A DNA stretch of 64,000 nucleotides from Cyclobacteriaceae bacterium (GCA_016787755.1 JAEUUA010000018.1:434001-498000), one strand, 5' to 3'. Counted from the stretch's first letter, positions 54,019 to 63,967 are shown. Translations and numbers: made by a program. The notes: generated from the sequence alone by a model not told the origin.

Positions 54019-55476
54019 ATGAGCTCATTGAAAAGAAGAGATTTTCTTAAACATTCAGTAATTGCCAGCATGGGTGCAAGTCTTATTAATTCAGAGGCCT
54101 TTGCAAAAACAGAGCAAAAAGAATTTACTGAAGTTCAACGCGCCCTGGGGCCACCTAAAAAAATAATAATAGGAGGGGGCGGTATTGGTGGATTGTGCAC
54201 CGGGTATGAATTAATGAAAAAAGGACACGAGGTAATAATACTGGAGGCTTCAGGACGCCATGGTGGACATGTATTTACTGTGCATGATGGACTTTCTGAC
54301 GGACTCTATGGTGATTTTGGGCAGGAACATATCTCAAAGCCAGGGTATGATTTGTACTGGAGTTATATAAAAGAATTTGGACTAACAGCCCTTCCGTATC
54401 CGCGAAGAAAAAACCTGATGCGAAGAATCAATGGAAAATTCTATTCAGAAAAAATGTTGAATGACCCGCTTGTTCTTAAAAATTTCGGATTTAATGCGCA
54501 TGAAATAAAATTCCTTTCTGTCAATCCGTGGTGGAACATCAAATCGCTTTATGTGGAACCCTATCTGAGTAAATTCAAAGACGAATATCAACCATTCGGC
54601 ATTGGATACGATGAGTTAGATAACATCCCTATGGCTGACCTTTACAAAAAGGCCGGAGCCTCTGACATGGCGCTTAGTCTGTTAGGAGGCAATACCTCCT
54701 CAGCGTTATTTGATCTATGGATGTCTGCTATCCTTAAAATCAGGAATGTACCCGAATCTCCACCAGAAGTTTTCAGACTTAAAGGTGGCAATCAAATGTT
54801 GCCAAATGCCTTTGCTAAACGGTTAGGAACACGGGTGAAGTTAAACAGTGTTATTCAGGAAATTAGCTATAGTGAAAAAGGAGTGACTGTTTCTTTCAAG
54901 CAAAACAACGAGGTGAAAAAATTGACTTCCGATTATTTTGTCAATTGTATACCCTTACCCGCCTTAAAAAATATTCAGTTTATTCCTGAGTTGCCTCCTG
55001 AAAAGCAATACCTCTGCGATACTATTGAATACGATTCGTACCAGCGGTTTGTATTTCAAGCCAGCTCAAAATTTTGGGAAGCTGATAATCTTAGCATCAA
55101 TATGGAGCTGGATAGTACTGATCTCTGGAACGTTTGGCAATCCGCGGAAGAAGTTGATACCCACCGGGTTATTGTTTTGGGGACGGGTTCGGGGGGCATT
55201 TCTCCGCAGCGCGCACTTGCAGCTTTTCGTGAAATGTATCCAGGGAAGGATACTATTGAACAAGCATTGGGAAAGGATTGGACAAAAGACTCATTCTCCC
55301 CAACATGTGAGAGAAGACCTTTTCCAATAGGACAGTTGAATAAATTCTGGCCTAATCTAATGAACCCTGTTGGACGAATTCATTTTGCAGGTGCTTATGC
55401 GGACAATTTAAATTGGGGAACAGAAGCCGCCACGCGCTCAGCAAATCGAGTTGCAAATGCGATAGATAAAGCATGA
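54019..55476 (+). CDS. Tat-exported FAD-dependent oxidoreductase (amine-oxidase-like)
   Basis: A 485-residue protein with a Tat signal (KRRDFLKHS, hydrophobic to about residue 29). The FAD dinucleotide-binding motif IIGGGGIGG is at 50-58 with the ribose-binding Glu76, followed by GRHGGHVFT as in flavin amine oxidases and phytoene-desaturase-like enzymes. The C-terminal FAD motif is HFAGAYADNLNWGTEAATRS. Its stop overlaps the next gene, a cytochrome c, by four bases (ATGA). The pair suggests a periplasmic dehydrogenase that passes electrons to a c-type heme. Substrate unknown; a sugar or amino-sugar derivative is an inference from the locus. Confidence 0.87.
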   Translation: MSSLKRRDFLKHSVIASMGASLINSEAFAKTEQKEFTEVQRALGPPKKIIIGGGGIGGLCTGYELMKKGHEVIILEASGRHGGHVFTVHDGLSDGLYGDFGQEHISKPGYDLYWSYIKEFGLTALPYPRRKNLMRRINGKFYSEKMLNDPLVLKNFGFNAHEIKFLSVNPWWNIKSLYVEPYLSKFKDEYQPFGIGYDELDNIPMADLYKKAGASDMALSLLGGNTSSALFDLWMSAILKIRNVPESPPEVFRLKGGNQMLPNAFAKRLGTRVKLNSVIQEISYSEKGVTVSFKQNNEVKKLTSDYFVNCIPLPALKNIQFIPELPPEKQYLCDTIEYDSYQRFVFQASSKFWEADNLSINMELDSTDLWNVWQSAEEVDTHRVIVLGTGSGGISPQRALAAFREMYPGKDTIEQALGKDWTKDSFSPTCERRPFPIGQLNKFWPNLMNPVGRIHFAGAYADNLNWGTEAATRSANRVANAIDKA

Positions 55477-56219
55477 TCCTTCGAAAGATTAAAGTTTGCC
55501 TTCTGTTCATGCCAGGTATTACCTTATTAGTATTCTCTACAATGGCGTTTGTGAACCATCAATCACAGAACAGTCCTCCGGAAGTTCTCATTATTTCTCC
55601 AAGTGCCAATAGCGCCTTTCGTTGGAACTCACCCATACGATATGCCATTCAGGTGACTGATAAAGAAGACGGAGACTCAAGGTACGATGAAATAAATACT
55701 AATGAAGTTTTACTGCGAGTATTGTATTTACAAGATAGTTCACATGTGTTCGAGTACAGCGATACTAAAATGGAAGAGGAACCAAAAGCAATCACCTTAA
55801 TTAAAACGTCCACATGCTTTAATTGCCATTCGAATAAAAATAAACTAATTGGACCTTCTTTTAGTCAAATCGCTGATAAGTACGGGAATAGTAAAGAATC
55901 GATATCCACATTGGTAGGCAAAGTTATAAATGGATCAGTGGGCATATGGGGTGATGTGCCTATGCCTTCGAATACCGACTTGAGCACAGACGAAATTCAA
56001 ACTATTATCAAATGGTTATTAGAGACTGGTAACGATCCTAACGTGTTTTATCAACGAGGTTTAACGGGAACGTTCGTACTAAAGGAAGAACAATATAAAA
56101 GAGAGAATCAAAGGGGTGTATTTGTTCTTACCGCTAGTTATCTTGATCAAGGGTTTGGAAATAACCAATCTGCAAAGAGGCAAGGCCAACATTCCATTGT
56201 TATAAAACCTTTCAACTAA
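55473..56219 (+). CDS. Exported c-type cytochrome with N-terminal Ig/PKD-like domain
   Basis: A 248-residue protein. A hydrophobic N-terminal anchor or signal is at about 8-27. Residues about 35-105 form an Ig-like segment (SPPEVLIISPSANSAFRWNSPIRY... with a KEDGDS turn), as in PQQ-type sugar dehydrogenases. The class I cytochrome c domain follows: heme motif CFNCH at 115-119 and the likely axial Met164 in VPMPS, ending near 190. The tail (about 195-248) resembles a carbohydrate-binding strand set (GTFVLKEEQYKRE). Its start overlaps the FAD oxidoreductase stop by four bases, so it is likely that enzyme's electron acceptor. Confidence 0.85.
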   Translation: MILRKIKVCLLFMPGITLLVFSTMAFVNHQSQNSPPEVLIISPSANSAFRWNSPIRYAIQVTDKEDGDSRYDEINTNEVLLRVLYLQDSSHVFEYSDTKMEEEPKAITLIKTSTCFNCHSNKNKLIGPSFSQIADKYGNSKESISTLVGKVINGSVGIWGDVPMPSNTDLSTDEIQTIIKWLLETGNDPNVFYQRGLTGTFVLKEEQYKRENQRGVFVLTASYLDQGFGNNQSAKRQGQHSIVIKPFN

Positions 56220-56224
56220 CCAAT

Positions 56225-57253
56225 GTGAAAAAAAGGGCTCCTACCATTAAAGAAATTGCAAAGATGCTGAACTTATCAGTATCTACAGTTTCGCGTGCTC
56301 TGCACGACAACACCCACATTAGTCCTGCTACAATTAAGCGTGTAAAAGAAGTGGCCGAAGAATTGGAGTATGAGCCCAATCAAATGGCTATGTTTCTTCA
56401 ATCAGGAAAGACCTTTACGCTGGGCGTAATCATTCCACATTTATCTGAGGCATTTTTTTCTGAAGCAATTAGTGGCATTGAGGATTATGCAAGTGAACAT
56501 AATTATAATGTATTAATGGGGCAGTCGCATGATAGTGTGGATCGTGAAAAAAAAATTGTAGGTGCAATGAAAAACCATCGGGTTGATGGAATCCTTGTTT
56601 CCATTGCTAAAAACTCAAAAGATTTTAATCATTTTGAAATTCTTCAGAAATATGAAATTCCAGTTGTATTCTTCGATCGGGTTCCTGAGAGGGCAGAGTT
56701 TAATACCGTTACTTGCAAAATGGAAACGGGGATGTTTGAAGCCGTAGATTTTTTAGCTAAAAAAGGACACACACGTATCGCTTTTATGAATGGCCCGCGC
56801 GATTTGTTAGCCACGCGGGAACGGCAGATGGGTTATGAATCGTCTTTGAAGGCGTTACATTTGATAAATAATGCTGAATATGTTGTGCATTCAGATTTGT
56901 CATCCGAATCAACACATCGCGCCATGCAACAATTGATTACCTTAAACCCAAAGCCCACAGCGGTAATTGCTTTTAATGATTATGTAGCACTCGATGCCAT
57001 GCAGTATGCTCGAAAAATGAATATACAAATAAATCAGGATATTAGCTTTGTAAGTTTTGCTAACCTGCCTATTAACAATTATATGGAAAATCCACCTCTT
57101 GCTTCCGTTGAACAATTTCCCTATCGGCAAGGCCAACGAGCAACTGAATTATTATTGCAGATTTTGTCCATCCCTAAAAATAAACGAGAGCAGGAAGTGA
57201 TCAGGAAAATAATATTAGAACCTCGCCTTGTCATCCACACTAGATCGAATTAA
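56225..57253 (+). CDS. LacI-family transcriptional regulator
   Basis: A 342-residue repressor-type protein. The helix-turn-helix is at residues about 5-30 (TIKEIAKMLNLSVSTVSRALHD), with the hinge helix around 45-58, then a periplasmic-binding-protein-like sugar-sensing domain (LGVIIPHLSEAFFSEAISGIEDYA). GTG 56225 is the start, since the nearby ATG at 56223 reads straight into a stop. It lies five bases after the cytochrome gene and is likely co-transcribed. Two matching palindromic sites in this locus are its likely targets; its inducer may be an amino sugar. Confidence 0.93.
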   Translation: MKKRAPTIKEIAKMLNLSVSTVSRALHDNTHISPATIKRVKEVAEELEYEPNQMAMFLQSGKTFTLGVIIPHLSEAFFSEAISGIEDYASEHNYNVLMGQSHDSVDREKKIVGAMKNHRVDGILVSIAKNSKDFNHFEILQKYEIPVVFFDRVPERAEFNTVTCKMETGMFEAVDFLAKKGHTRIAFMNGPRDLLATRERQMGYESSLKALHLINNAEYVVHSDLSSESTHRAMQQLITLNPKPTAVIAFNDYVALDAMQYARKMNIQINQDISFVSFANLPINNYMENPPLASVEQFPYRQGQRATELLLQILSIPKNKREQEVIRKIILEPRLVIHTRSN

Positions 57254-57261
57254 TTATTCCT

Positions 57262-58356
57262 ATGCTTTCACGTATCTTAAATTGCTATGGTATTACCCAC
57301 GAACAGTGTCTGGTTGAGCCCCTGGTGAGCGGGCTGATTAACAAAACATGGAAAATAACCCATGGCCATAAAGCTTTCATATTGCAGCGTATAAATGACC
57401 ACGTCTTCAAAATGCCACAAAAGATTGCCGATAACCTGCGATTGCTTGACGAGTACCTGAAGGCAAATAGTCCAGACTATCTTTTTGTATGTCCCATTCA
57501 AAATTTGGAATCAAAAGAAATGACTTACGATTCCGAGTTTGGCTATTTTAGACTATTCCCATTCATTCAGGGCTCACATACAATTAATGTCGTTTCTTCA
57601 GCCGATCAGGCCTATGAGGCAGCATTGCAGTTTGGAAAATTCACAAAGCACCTATCTGGTTTTAATGCATCAAAGTTGCATACTACCATCCCCAATTTCC
57701 ACAATCTTTCGCTTCGATACAGCCAATACAGAGATTCTTTGGCTCATGGAAATAAAAGTCGAATGCATCAAGCGGAGAAATTGATTCATGATTTGGAACA
57801 ACACAAAAGCATCCTTGACACGTTCGAAAAACTCCAACGCAACGATCAGGTTAAAAAACGGGTAATGCATCACGACACAAAAATCAGCAATGTGTTATTC
57901 AATGATGCCGGAAAAGGAATAGCTATTATTGACTTAGATACCGTAATGCCTGGCTATTTTATCAGTGATGTGGGTGACATGATGCGCACCTATCTTTCGC
58001 CAGCGAATGAAGAAGAAAAGGATTTTTCGAGAATAGAAATACGGGACGATTTTTTTAAAGCGATCGTTAATGGATATATAAGCAGTATGGAAAACGAACT
58101 AACAGAAGTTGAGCAAAGGTTGATCTTATACTCAGGCCAGTTCATTATCTTCATGCAAGCCATTCGGTTTCTGGCAGACTATTTTAATGATGATACGTAT
58201 TATGGCGTATCGTATGAAGAAAATAATTTGGTGCGAGCTACCAATCAGCTTACTTTGCTAAAAAAACTGGAAGAGAAAAAAATTGAGTTAGAGAATTATA
58301 TTAAAGAAGAATTAAAAACTCATTCTCATTTTTTCTTCGGTAAACATTCAAAATGA
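57262..58356 (+). CDS. APH-fold sugar kinase, N-acetylhexosamine 1-kinase-like
   Basis: A 364-residue aminoglycoside-phosphotransferase-fold kinase. The catalytic loop is VMHHDTKISN (201-210) with Asp205 and Asn210, and the metal-binding Asp lies in IIDLDTVMPG (Asp224/Asp226). GLINKTW near residue 24 starts the nucleotide-binding lobe. N-acetylhexosamine 1-kinases (NahK) share this motif set and are found beside aminosugar genes. The neighbouring GH109-like protein would release GalNAc, which such a kinase could phosphorylate at C1. The specific substrate is an inference. It lies nine bases after the regulator gene. Confidence 0.82.
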   Translation: MLSRILNCYGITHEQCLVEPLVSGLINKTWKITHGHKAFILQRINDHVFKMPQKIADNLRLLDEYLKANSPDYLFVCPIQNLESKEMTYDSEFGYFRLFPFIQGSHTINVVSSADQAYEAALQFGKFTKHLSGFNASKLHTTIPNFHNLSLRYSQYRDSLAHGNKSRMHQAEKLIHDLEQHKSILDTFEKLQRNDQVKKRVMHHDTKISNVLFNDAGKGIAIIDLDTVMPGYFISDVGDMMRTYLSPANEEEKDFSRIEIRDDFFKAIVNGYISSMENELTEVEQRLILYSGQFIIFMQAIRFLADYFNDDTYYGVSYEENNLVRATNQLTLLKKLEEKKIELENYIKEELKTHSHFFFGKHSK

Positions 58357-58428
58357 AGGTTACCGCAAGAGCCGGAAATTTCATTTTTTAATAACACGAC
58401 CGAACCCTCAGGTCTCAAAGCAATCGAT

Positions 58429-59511
58429 ATGAAAAATTACCTTTTATTATTTTCCCTCGCTATGCTATTTTTTGTGCAGGTAAAAAGTATTGCACAAAGT
58501 CCTTCTGGTATCAAGCTTAAGGATTATCGGCCAAAGTCGATCTATAAAATTCCTATCACTAAGATTTCAAAAGCCAAATTTCCTGTCATTGATATGCACT
58601 CGCATACCTATGCAACCCATGATGCTGATCTGGCCCAATGGGTTAAAACGATGGATGCTTCGGGTATTGAGAAGACTATAATAATGACTCAGTTTACGGG
58701 GTACAAATTCGATAGTGTCTATGCAAAGTATTCGAAGTATGGCGATCGTTTTGAGGTTTGGTGTGGATTTGATTATACAGGATATCCTAATCCTGGCTGG
58801 GTTAATCATGCTGTGCAAGAATTGGAACGCTGTTTTAAAGTGGGAGCCAAAGGGGTTGGAGAATTGGGCGACAAAGGGTTGGGCGAAGTAAACTCTGAAC
58901 CAACTCCCGGATATGGATTACACGTAGATGATGTTTTGCTAAAACCATTATTTGAAAAATGCGCAGCTTTGAGGATGCCCGTAAATATTCATGTGGCCGA
59001 ACCGTATTGGATGTATCAGCCCATGGACTCAACGAATGACGGATTGATGAATGCATACGCCTGGCAAGTTGATCTAACAAAGCAGGGAATCCTAAATCAC
59101 GCGCAATTAATTAAAACTCTTGAGAACGTAGTAAGCAATAATCCCAAAACCACCTTCATCGCGTGCCATCTTGCGAATTGCGAATACGACTTAGAAATAC
59201 TTGGCGCCATGTTTCGAAAGTACTCAAACTTGTACGCTGACTTGGGTGCGCGGTTTGGAGAAACCGCTCCTATTCCCAGATATATGAATGCTTTTTGCGA
59301 ACGATACCAAGACAGGCTATTATATGGAACCGATATGGGATTTGATCCAGCCATGTACGCTACCACATTTCGAATTTTAGAAACGACAGATGAACATTTT
59401 TACGAGATTGAATTATTTGGCTATCATTGGCCGCTTTATGGATTTGGATTGAAGGATTCTGTATTAAAGAAAATCTATTCAGGCAACGCTCGGAAAATCT
59501 TGCATCCCTAA
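58429..59511 (+). CDS. Exported amidohydrolase-family protein
   Basis: A 360-residue protein with a signal peptide to about residue 22 (SIA-QS). It is a TIM-barrel metal-dependent hydrolase: the HxH metal ligands are His57 and His59 in IDMHSHT, followed by further ligands in VNIHVAEPYW, FIACHLANCEYD and LLYGTDMGFDP. The group includes amidohydrolase-2-type deacetylases and decarboxylases. In this amino-sugar-looking locus it may remove an acetyl or lactonised group, but this is inference. It follows the kinase by 72 bases and could be part of the same unit. Confidence 0.83.
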   Translation: MKNYLLLFSLAMLFFVQVKSIAQSPSGIKLKDYRPKSIYKIPITKISKAKFPVIDMHSHTYATHDADLAQWVKTMDASGIEKTIIMTQFTGYKFDSVYAKYSKYGDRFEVWCGFDYTGYPNPGWVNHAVQELERCFKVGAKGVGELGDKGLGEVNSEPTPGYGLHVDDVLLKPLFEKCAALRMPVNIHVAEPYWMYQPMDSTNDGLMNAYAWQVDLTKQGILNHAQLIKTLENVVSNNPKTTFIACHLANCEYDLEILGAMFRKYSNLYADLGARFGETAPIPRYMNAFCERYQDRLLYGTDMGFDPAMYATTFRILETTDEHFYEIELFGYHWPLYGFGLKDSVLKKIYSGNARKILHP

Positions 59512-59512
59512 T

Positions 59513-60613
59513 TTACACCTTAAAGAAGATTCCTTTCTTATAAAGAAAATGACACATACTCCATTCCAACGTAAAAATAAGGAGCGAAGTAATAATGATC
59601 ATCAGGGAATGTGGGACGGAAATCAGTTTCATTAAGCCATTACTAATAGCGCCTACATATTCATTAAACCATCGGTTGCCTACAATTTCAAAAAAAATAT
59701 AAATAAATAGAGAATTCATCCCAACAATCGTAAAAAATTTCAAATGCTGTTTATGATCTCTAATGTCAATCCACCAATAAAATAAACCTAAGCCCAACAA
59801 ACACCAACCCCCGGAGGCAAGTACAAATGAGCTTGTGGCAATTCTTTTTATAATTGGGGTTGTGGTAACATCCATTCCAAAGCCAATAATCAAACCAGCT
59901 AGGCCAGCGATCGCAAGCCATTTTACTTTTTCGAATTCAGGTTTACCTGACAATAATAACTTTCCGGCTAACACGCCCCAAATCGTGTGAGCCGCTGTGG
60001 GTAGGCAATTAATAGCCACCCAGCCACCACTATTTATTTTATTCATCAACAGCAAATCAACATAATTTCCAAAATTCTGTTGGTCTGTAAAGGGTTGATC
60101 AAATCCCGGAATATTAATAAAGCGATAAAGAATTTCTGTTAGTAGCAATAGCCCCAAACTAAAAATCAATTGATTTGAAAATGACCATCTGAAGATTAGA
60201 AAAGCCACCAATGTGGTAAATGATAATTGCGTTAATACATCCCATAATTCAAATGATAAACCATTAGGCCTCACCGCATAATCCAATACGCCAAAGAAAA
60301 ACAGCCAGGCCGAACGCTTTAATATCTTGCGGAATGATGCGCTCCAGGTTACGCCATTTACTTGTTGACGATGCAAGGAATAAGCCATGGCTGTACCAGC
60401 CATAAACATGAACCCCGGTTGCACAAGGTCCCAAAAACGCAATCCGTTCCACGGATGGTGGAAAAACTGAATAACAAAAGAATCTATCCACGATCCTTCG
60501 GTTATCTCAAAAAGATTATCATAGAGCCGTGTACTTTCTAACATCAGTAAAACCATGATAAGGCCTCTCATAAAATCGAGAGAAAGCAGGCGTTGGTTGG
60601 GTTGAATAGACAT
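59513..60613 (-). CDS. HGSNAT/DUF5009-like membrane acyltransferase
   Basis: A 366-residue integral membrane protein with about 10 hydrophobic helices. The N-terminus LLSLDFMRGLIMVLLMLEST, the segment HHPWNGLRFWDLVQPGFMFMAGTAMAYSL and LPTAAHTIWGVLAGKLL are marks of the DUF5009/heparan-alpha-glucosaminide N-acetyltransferase (NagX-like) group. These transfer acetyl groups to amino sugars across a membrane. It converges on the amidohydrolase gene (one base between the stops) and faces the SusC gene at its 5' end, with an operator candidate in between. Acetylation of a glucosamine-type sugar fits the locus. Confidence 0.83.
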   Translation of the reverse strand: MSIQPNQRLLSLDFMRGLIMVLLMLESTRLYDNLFEITEGSWIDSFVIQFFHHPWNGLRFWDLVQPGFMFMAGTAMAYSLHRQQVNGVTWSASFRKILKRSAWLFFFGVLDYAVRPNGLSFELWDVLTQLSFTTLVAFLIFRWSFSNQLIFSLGLLLLTEILYRFINIPGFDQPFTDQQNFGNYVDLLLMNKINSGGWVAINCLPTAAHTIWGVLAGKLLLSGKPEFEKVKWLAIAGLAGLIIGFGMDVTTTPIIKRIATSSFVLASGGWCLLGLGLFYWWIDIRDHKQHLKFFTIVGMNSLFIYIFFEIVGNRWFNEYVGAISNGLMKLISVPHSLMIIITSLLIFTLEWSMCHFLYKKGIFFKV

Positions 60614-60727
60614 ATCGCTAAAGGATGTTGAAAAAGTTTTTAGTCATGCTATGCGCGGCTGGGCATCCTAATAATAATGATAATGATAATGGTAAAAGAA
60701 CTGCTTTACAAGTTATCGAATATCTGG

Positions 60728-60742
60728 CGAAACGTTTGCATT
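60728..60742. promoter_or_regulatory. LacI-type operator candidate 2 (HGSNAT-like / susC intergenic region)
   Basis: Reads CGAAACGTTTGCATT on the plus strand, the exact reverse complement of the 15 bases at 53924-53938. It lies 87 bases before the SusC start and 115 bases before the acyltransferase start. Confidence 0.65.
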
Positions 60743-60828
60743 GATTATTGTGGATAAAAATCAGACTAAATATTCTCACAACCCTATTGAATATGATTAC
60801 ATTAACATAAACTTATCAAATTTAAAAC

Positions 60829-63800
60829 ATGCATACTATGGTAAAATTTACAATTAAGATTGCGTGTGCCCTTTTTCTTTGCTCAATCACTTTTCTTGCC
60901 CATGCCCAGGATAGAGATTTAAGCGGGAAGGTTACGGATAGAGAAACCGGTGAAAATATTCCGGGTGTCAATATTCTTGTAAAAGGTACAACACGTGGCA
61001 CTACAACGGATGCCAATGGTGAATTCAGGCTTTCTGTTCCCGCTGAAAACAACACATTGGTTTTTAGCTTCATTGGATATGAGACTTTGGAAGCTACAAT
61101 TACTAATCAGACTACAATGAACATTTCATTAGTTTCTGATACGAAAGCATTGGAAGAAGTAGTTGTAGTTGGATATGGTACACAGCGTAAAATCGATCTT
61201 ACAGGTTCTGTAGGTTCTTTGCGGGCATCTGACATTGATATTGGATCTAAACCAATTACCAGCCCTGATCAATTACTTGCGGGTCGGGTAGCAGGAGTTC
61301 AAATAACCAATCGCAGTGGAGATCCGGGAGCGCCTATAGACGTTCGAATTCGTGGTGTTGGAACTGCAGGAGTTAATTCACCATTATGGGTTATTGATGG
61401 AGTGCCTATTGTGCAAACATCAAACATAACAGTTAACACTTCGTCCACTACGGAGTCGAATCCGCTTGCTGGCATCAATCCTGCAGATATTGAATCGATT
61501 GATGTTTTGAAAGATGCCTCTGCCGGTGCAATTTATGGAGCCCGTGCTGCAAATGGAGTAATCCTTGTAACCACTAAAAGAGGGAAGGACGGCAAAGCAC
61601 AACTAACCTATGATGGCTACGTGGGGGCAGGTACAGCCTGGAAAAAATTAGATGTATTAAATACTGCCCAATACATTGATATCCAAAGCAAACTCGGTAG
61701 AGACTTTAGTCAATTTGCCGGGCAACCTGATGTAAACTGGCAGGATCAGGTATTTCGAACTTCCAAAGTACAAAGTCACAATATTGGAGTTAATGGAGGC
61801 ACAGCCAATGCAAATTACTTTGTGGGCGTTGGCTATATGGATCAAGAAGGTCTTGAGCTTGGTCAGAGCTTTAAACGCTATTCATTGAAAGCAAACTCAG
61901 ATATTAAAGTAGGCAAACGAATTAAAATTGGCGAATCACTTTTGATAAGCTCAGTGGATAGATCGGTGCAAGCTGAAGAAGCAATTTTTGCCGCTGCAGG
62001 ATCGGCACGCAACCAGCCATTCTTTAAAGTATATGATCCTAATGGGCCGGGCGGATATGCTGCGGAAAATGTTGCAAATCGCGGCTCGGCAGGTGGTAGT
62101 AGCAACTTTGTTATGCGCACCGATCCAAATTTTGTTTATACTACAGTAACCAGCCGGAAAGCGCTTGGTAATGTATATGGTGAATTGGAAATACTGGATG
62201 GTTTAAAATATAGAATCTCAGGTGGTATTGACTATAATGTAGGGGTGGGAGATTACTTCGCTGGCGATCTTGGCTTTGATGGATTTCCGAAGGCTTCGTT
62301 TTTAGTGCAAGAAAGACCTATTGAATTAACAACGAATTTTAACCAAACCTTAACCTATATTAAAAGTTTTGGTAAGCATAACTTGACCTTTTTAGCAGGT
62401 CATGAAGAAACCAACTTCCAGTATGATAAGGTTCGTATACAGGGCAACGATCTTTTTAATCCCAACATTAAATTTGCCTCCACAGGAGTTCAGGTGGGCG
62501 CAGCTAATGAAGCAGATCATTGGGCACTGCGCGGATTTCTAGGAAGAGTAAATTATTCATATAACGATAAGTATTTGCTTACTTTTAATGTACGCAATGA
62601 TCTTTCCTCTCGCTTTTCAAAAGAAAACAGAGCTCAGGTGTTTCCGTCATTATCTGCTGGCTGGCGCCTTAGTGAAGAATCATTTTTCCCAAAAAATTCA
62701 ATTCTCGATGATGTTAAGTTGAGAGCCGGTTGGGGTCAAACGGGAAATCAATTTTCGGGAACCAACTTTGCTTTTGTCTCCACCTTGCAACCAACAATTT
62801 TCTATGTAGTAGGGGGTGGATCTCAGACGGTGGTAAGGGGTCCTGCACCCATAAACTTTGTAAATCCAGATTTGAAGTGGGAAACGAACACTCAGTTTGA
62901 TATTGGTGCGGATGTTAGTTTGTGGCAAGGAAAAGTTACCGCCACGTTTGATTTCTACAACAAAGTCTCTCAAGACATTCTTATAGGAAAACCGCTGCCC
63001 TATACATCTGGCTTCTTTTTACCAACAGATGCTAACATAGGGAAAATTTTGAACCGAGGTATTGAGTTGGCTATCAACTATAACAATCGAATGGGTGATT
63101 TCAGGTATAGTTTGGGTGGTAACATTACAACCGTATACAACGAAGTACTTGACCTTGGCGATATTAATGAAATTATTTCAGGCGTAGGCGGGGCAGGAAC
63201 ACACAGAACTCGGGTTGGTGAATCAATTGGTAATTTCTATGGCTATAAAACCGATGGCATTTATCAGAACCAAGCCGAAGTAGATGCTGCTTTGCCAGAT
63301 GCCAATTCATCAGGACCGGTTCCTGGTGATATACGATTTAAGGATGTAAGTGGCCCCAATGGAGTGCCTGATGGCGTTGTTGATGCTTTTGATAGAACCA
63401 ATCTGGGCAGCTCAATTCCTAAATTTTATTATGGAATAAATGGATCTGCCTCATACAAAAACTTTGACATTACTTTGCTGCTTCAGGGAGTGAGTGGGCA
63501 AAAAGTTTACAATCAAAATAGAGCTGCCATGGAAGACTTAGCGGGTGCACAGAACTTCTTGACTTCCACGTTGGGGTACTGGAAAGGTGAAGGCACAAGT
63601 AACAGTATGCCTCGCCTTACACAAAGTGATGATAATGGAAACAATCGCTATTCAGATCGATGGATTGAGAACGCAAGCTTTATGCGTATCCGAAACATCC
63701 AATTGGCATACTCTGTTCCTGCTAAACAGTTGGAAAATTTGACGAAAGGAATGATTAGTAAATTTAGAATTTACGTAGCCGCTCAAAATCTATTTACCTT

Positions 63801-63942
63801 TACTAAATATACTGGGTTCGATCCTGAGGTGACGCGTGGACAAAGTTTCCAAAAAGGAGAAACACCACTGTCGAATGGACAGGACGGAGGTAGCTCACCA
63901 CAGCCTCGCATACTTCAATTTGGATGGCAAGTAACTTTTTAA
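60829..63942 (+). CDS. SusC/RagA family TonB-linked outer-membrane receptor
   Basis: A 1037-residue receptor for oligosaccharide (or peptide) import. Signal peptide to about residue 26 (LAHA-Q); ATG 60829 or 60838 are both possible starts. A carboxypeptidase-regulatory-like domain covers about 29-105 (LSGKVTDRETGENIPGVNILVKG), the TonB-box/plug begins at EEVVVVGYGTQRKIDLTGSVGSL (split around residue 110), and the plug has RIRGVGT...PLWVIDGVPI and ARAANGVILVTTKRG marks. The barrel ends QFGWQVTF. The next gene begins 26 bases later, in the usual SusD position. A LacI-type operator lies upstream. Confidence 0.95.
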   Translation: MHTMVKFTIKIACALFLCSITFLAHAQDRDLSGKVTDRETGENIPGVNILVKGTTRGTTTDANGEFRLSVPAENNTLVFSFIGYETLEATITNQTTMNISLVSDTKALEEVVVVGYGTQRKIDLTGSVGSLRASDIDIGSKPITSPDQLLAGRVAGVQITNRSGDPGAPIDVRIRGVGTAGVNSPLWVIDGVPIVQTSNITVNTSSTTESNPLAGINPADIESIDVLKDASAGAIYGARAANGVILVTTKRGKDGKAQLTYDGYVGAGTAWKKLDVLNTAQYIDIQSKLGRDFSQFAGQPDVNWQDQVFRTSKVQSHNIGVNGGTANANYFVGVGYMDQEGLELGQSFKRYSLKANSDIKVGKRIKIGESLLISSVDRSVQAEEAIFAAAGSARNQPFFKVYDPNGPGGYAAENVANRGSAGGSSNFVMRTDPNFVYTTVTSRKALGNVYGELEILDGLKYRISGGIDYNVGVGDYFAGDLGFDGFPKASFLVQERPIELTTNFNQTLTYIKSFGKHNLTFLAGHEETNFQYDKVRIQGNDLFNPNIKFASTGVQVGAANEADHWALRGFLGRVNYSYNDKYLLTFNVRNDLSSRFSKENRAQVFPSLSAGWRLSEESFFPKNSILDDVKLRAGWGQTGNQFSGTNFAFVSTLQPTIFYVVGGGSQTVVRGPAPINFVNPDLKWETNTQFDIGADVSLWQGKVTATFDFYNKVSQDILIGKPLPYTSGFFLPTDANIGKILNRGIELAINYNNRMGDFRYSLGGNITTVYNEVLDLGDINEIISGVGGAGTHRTRVGESIGNFYGYKTDGIYQNQAEVDAALPDANSSGPVPGDIRFKDVSGPNGVPDGVVDAFDRTNLGSSIPKFYYGINGSASYKNFDITLLLQGVSGQKVYNQNRAAMEDLAGAQNFLTSTLGYWKGEGTSNSMPRLTQSDDNGNNRYSDRWIENASFMRIRNIQLAYSVPAKQLENLTKGMISKFRIYVAAQNLFTFTKYTGFDPEVTRGQSFQKGETPLSNGQDGGSSPQPRILQFGWQVTF

Positions 63943-63967
63943 CCGAAACTACTAAACTAAAAATACT

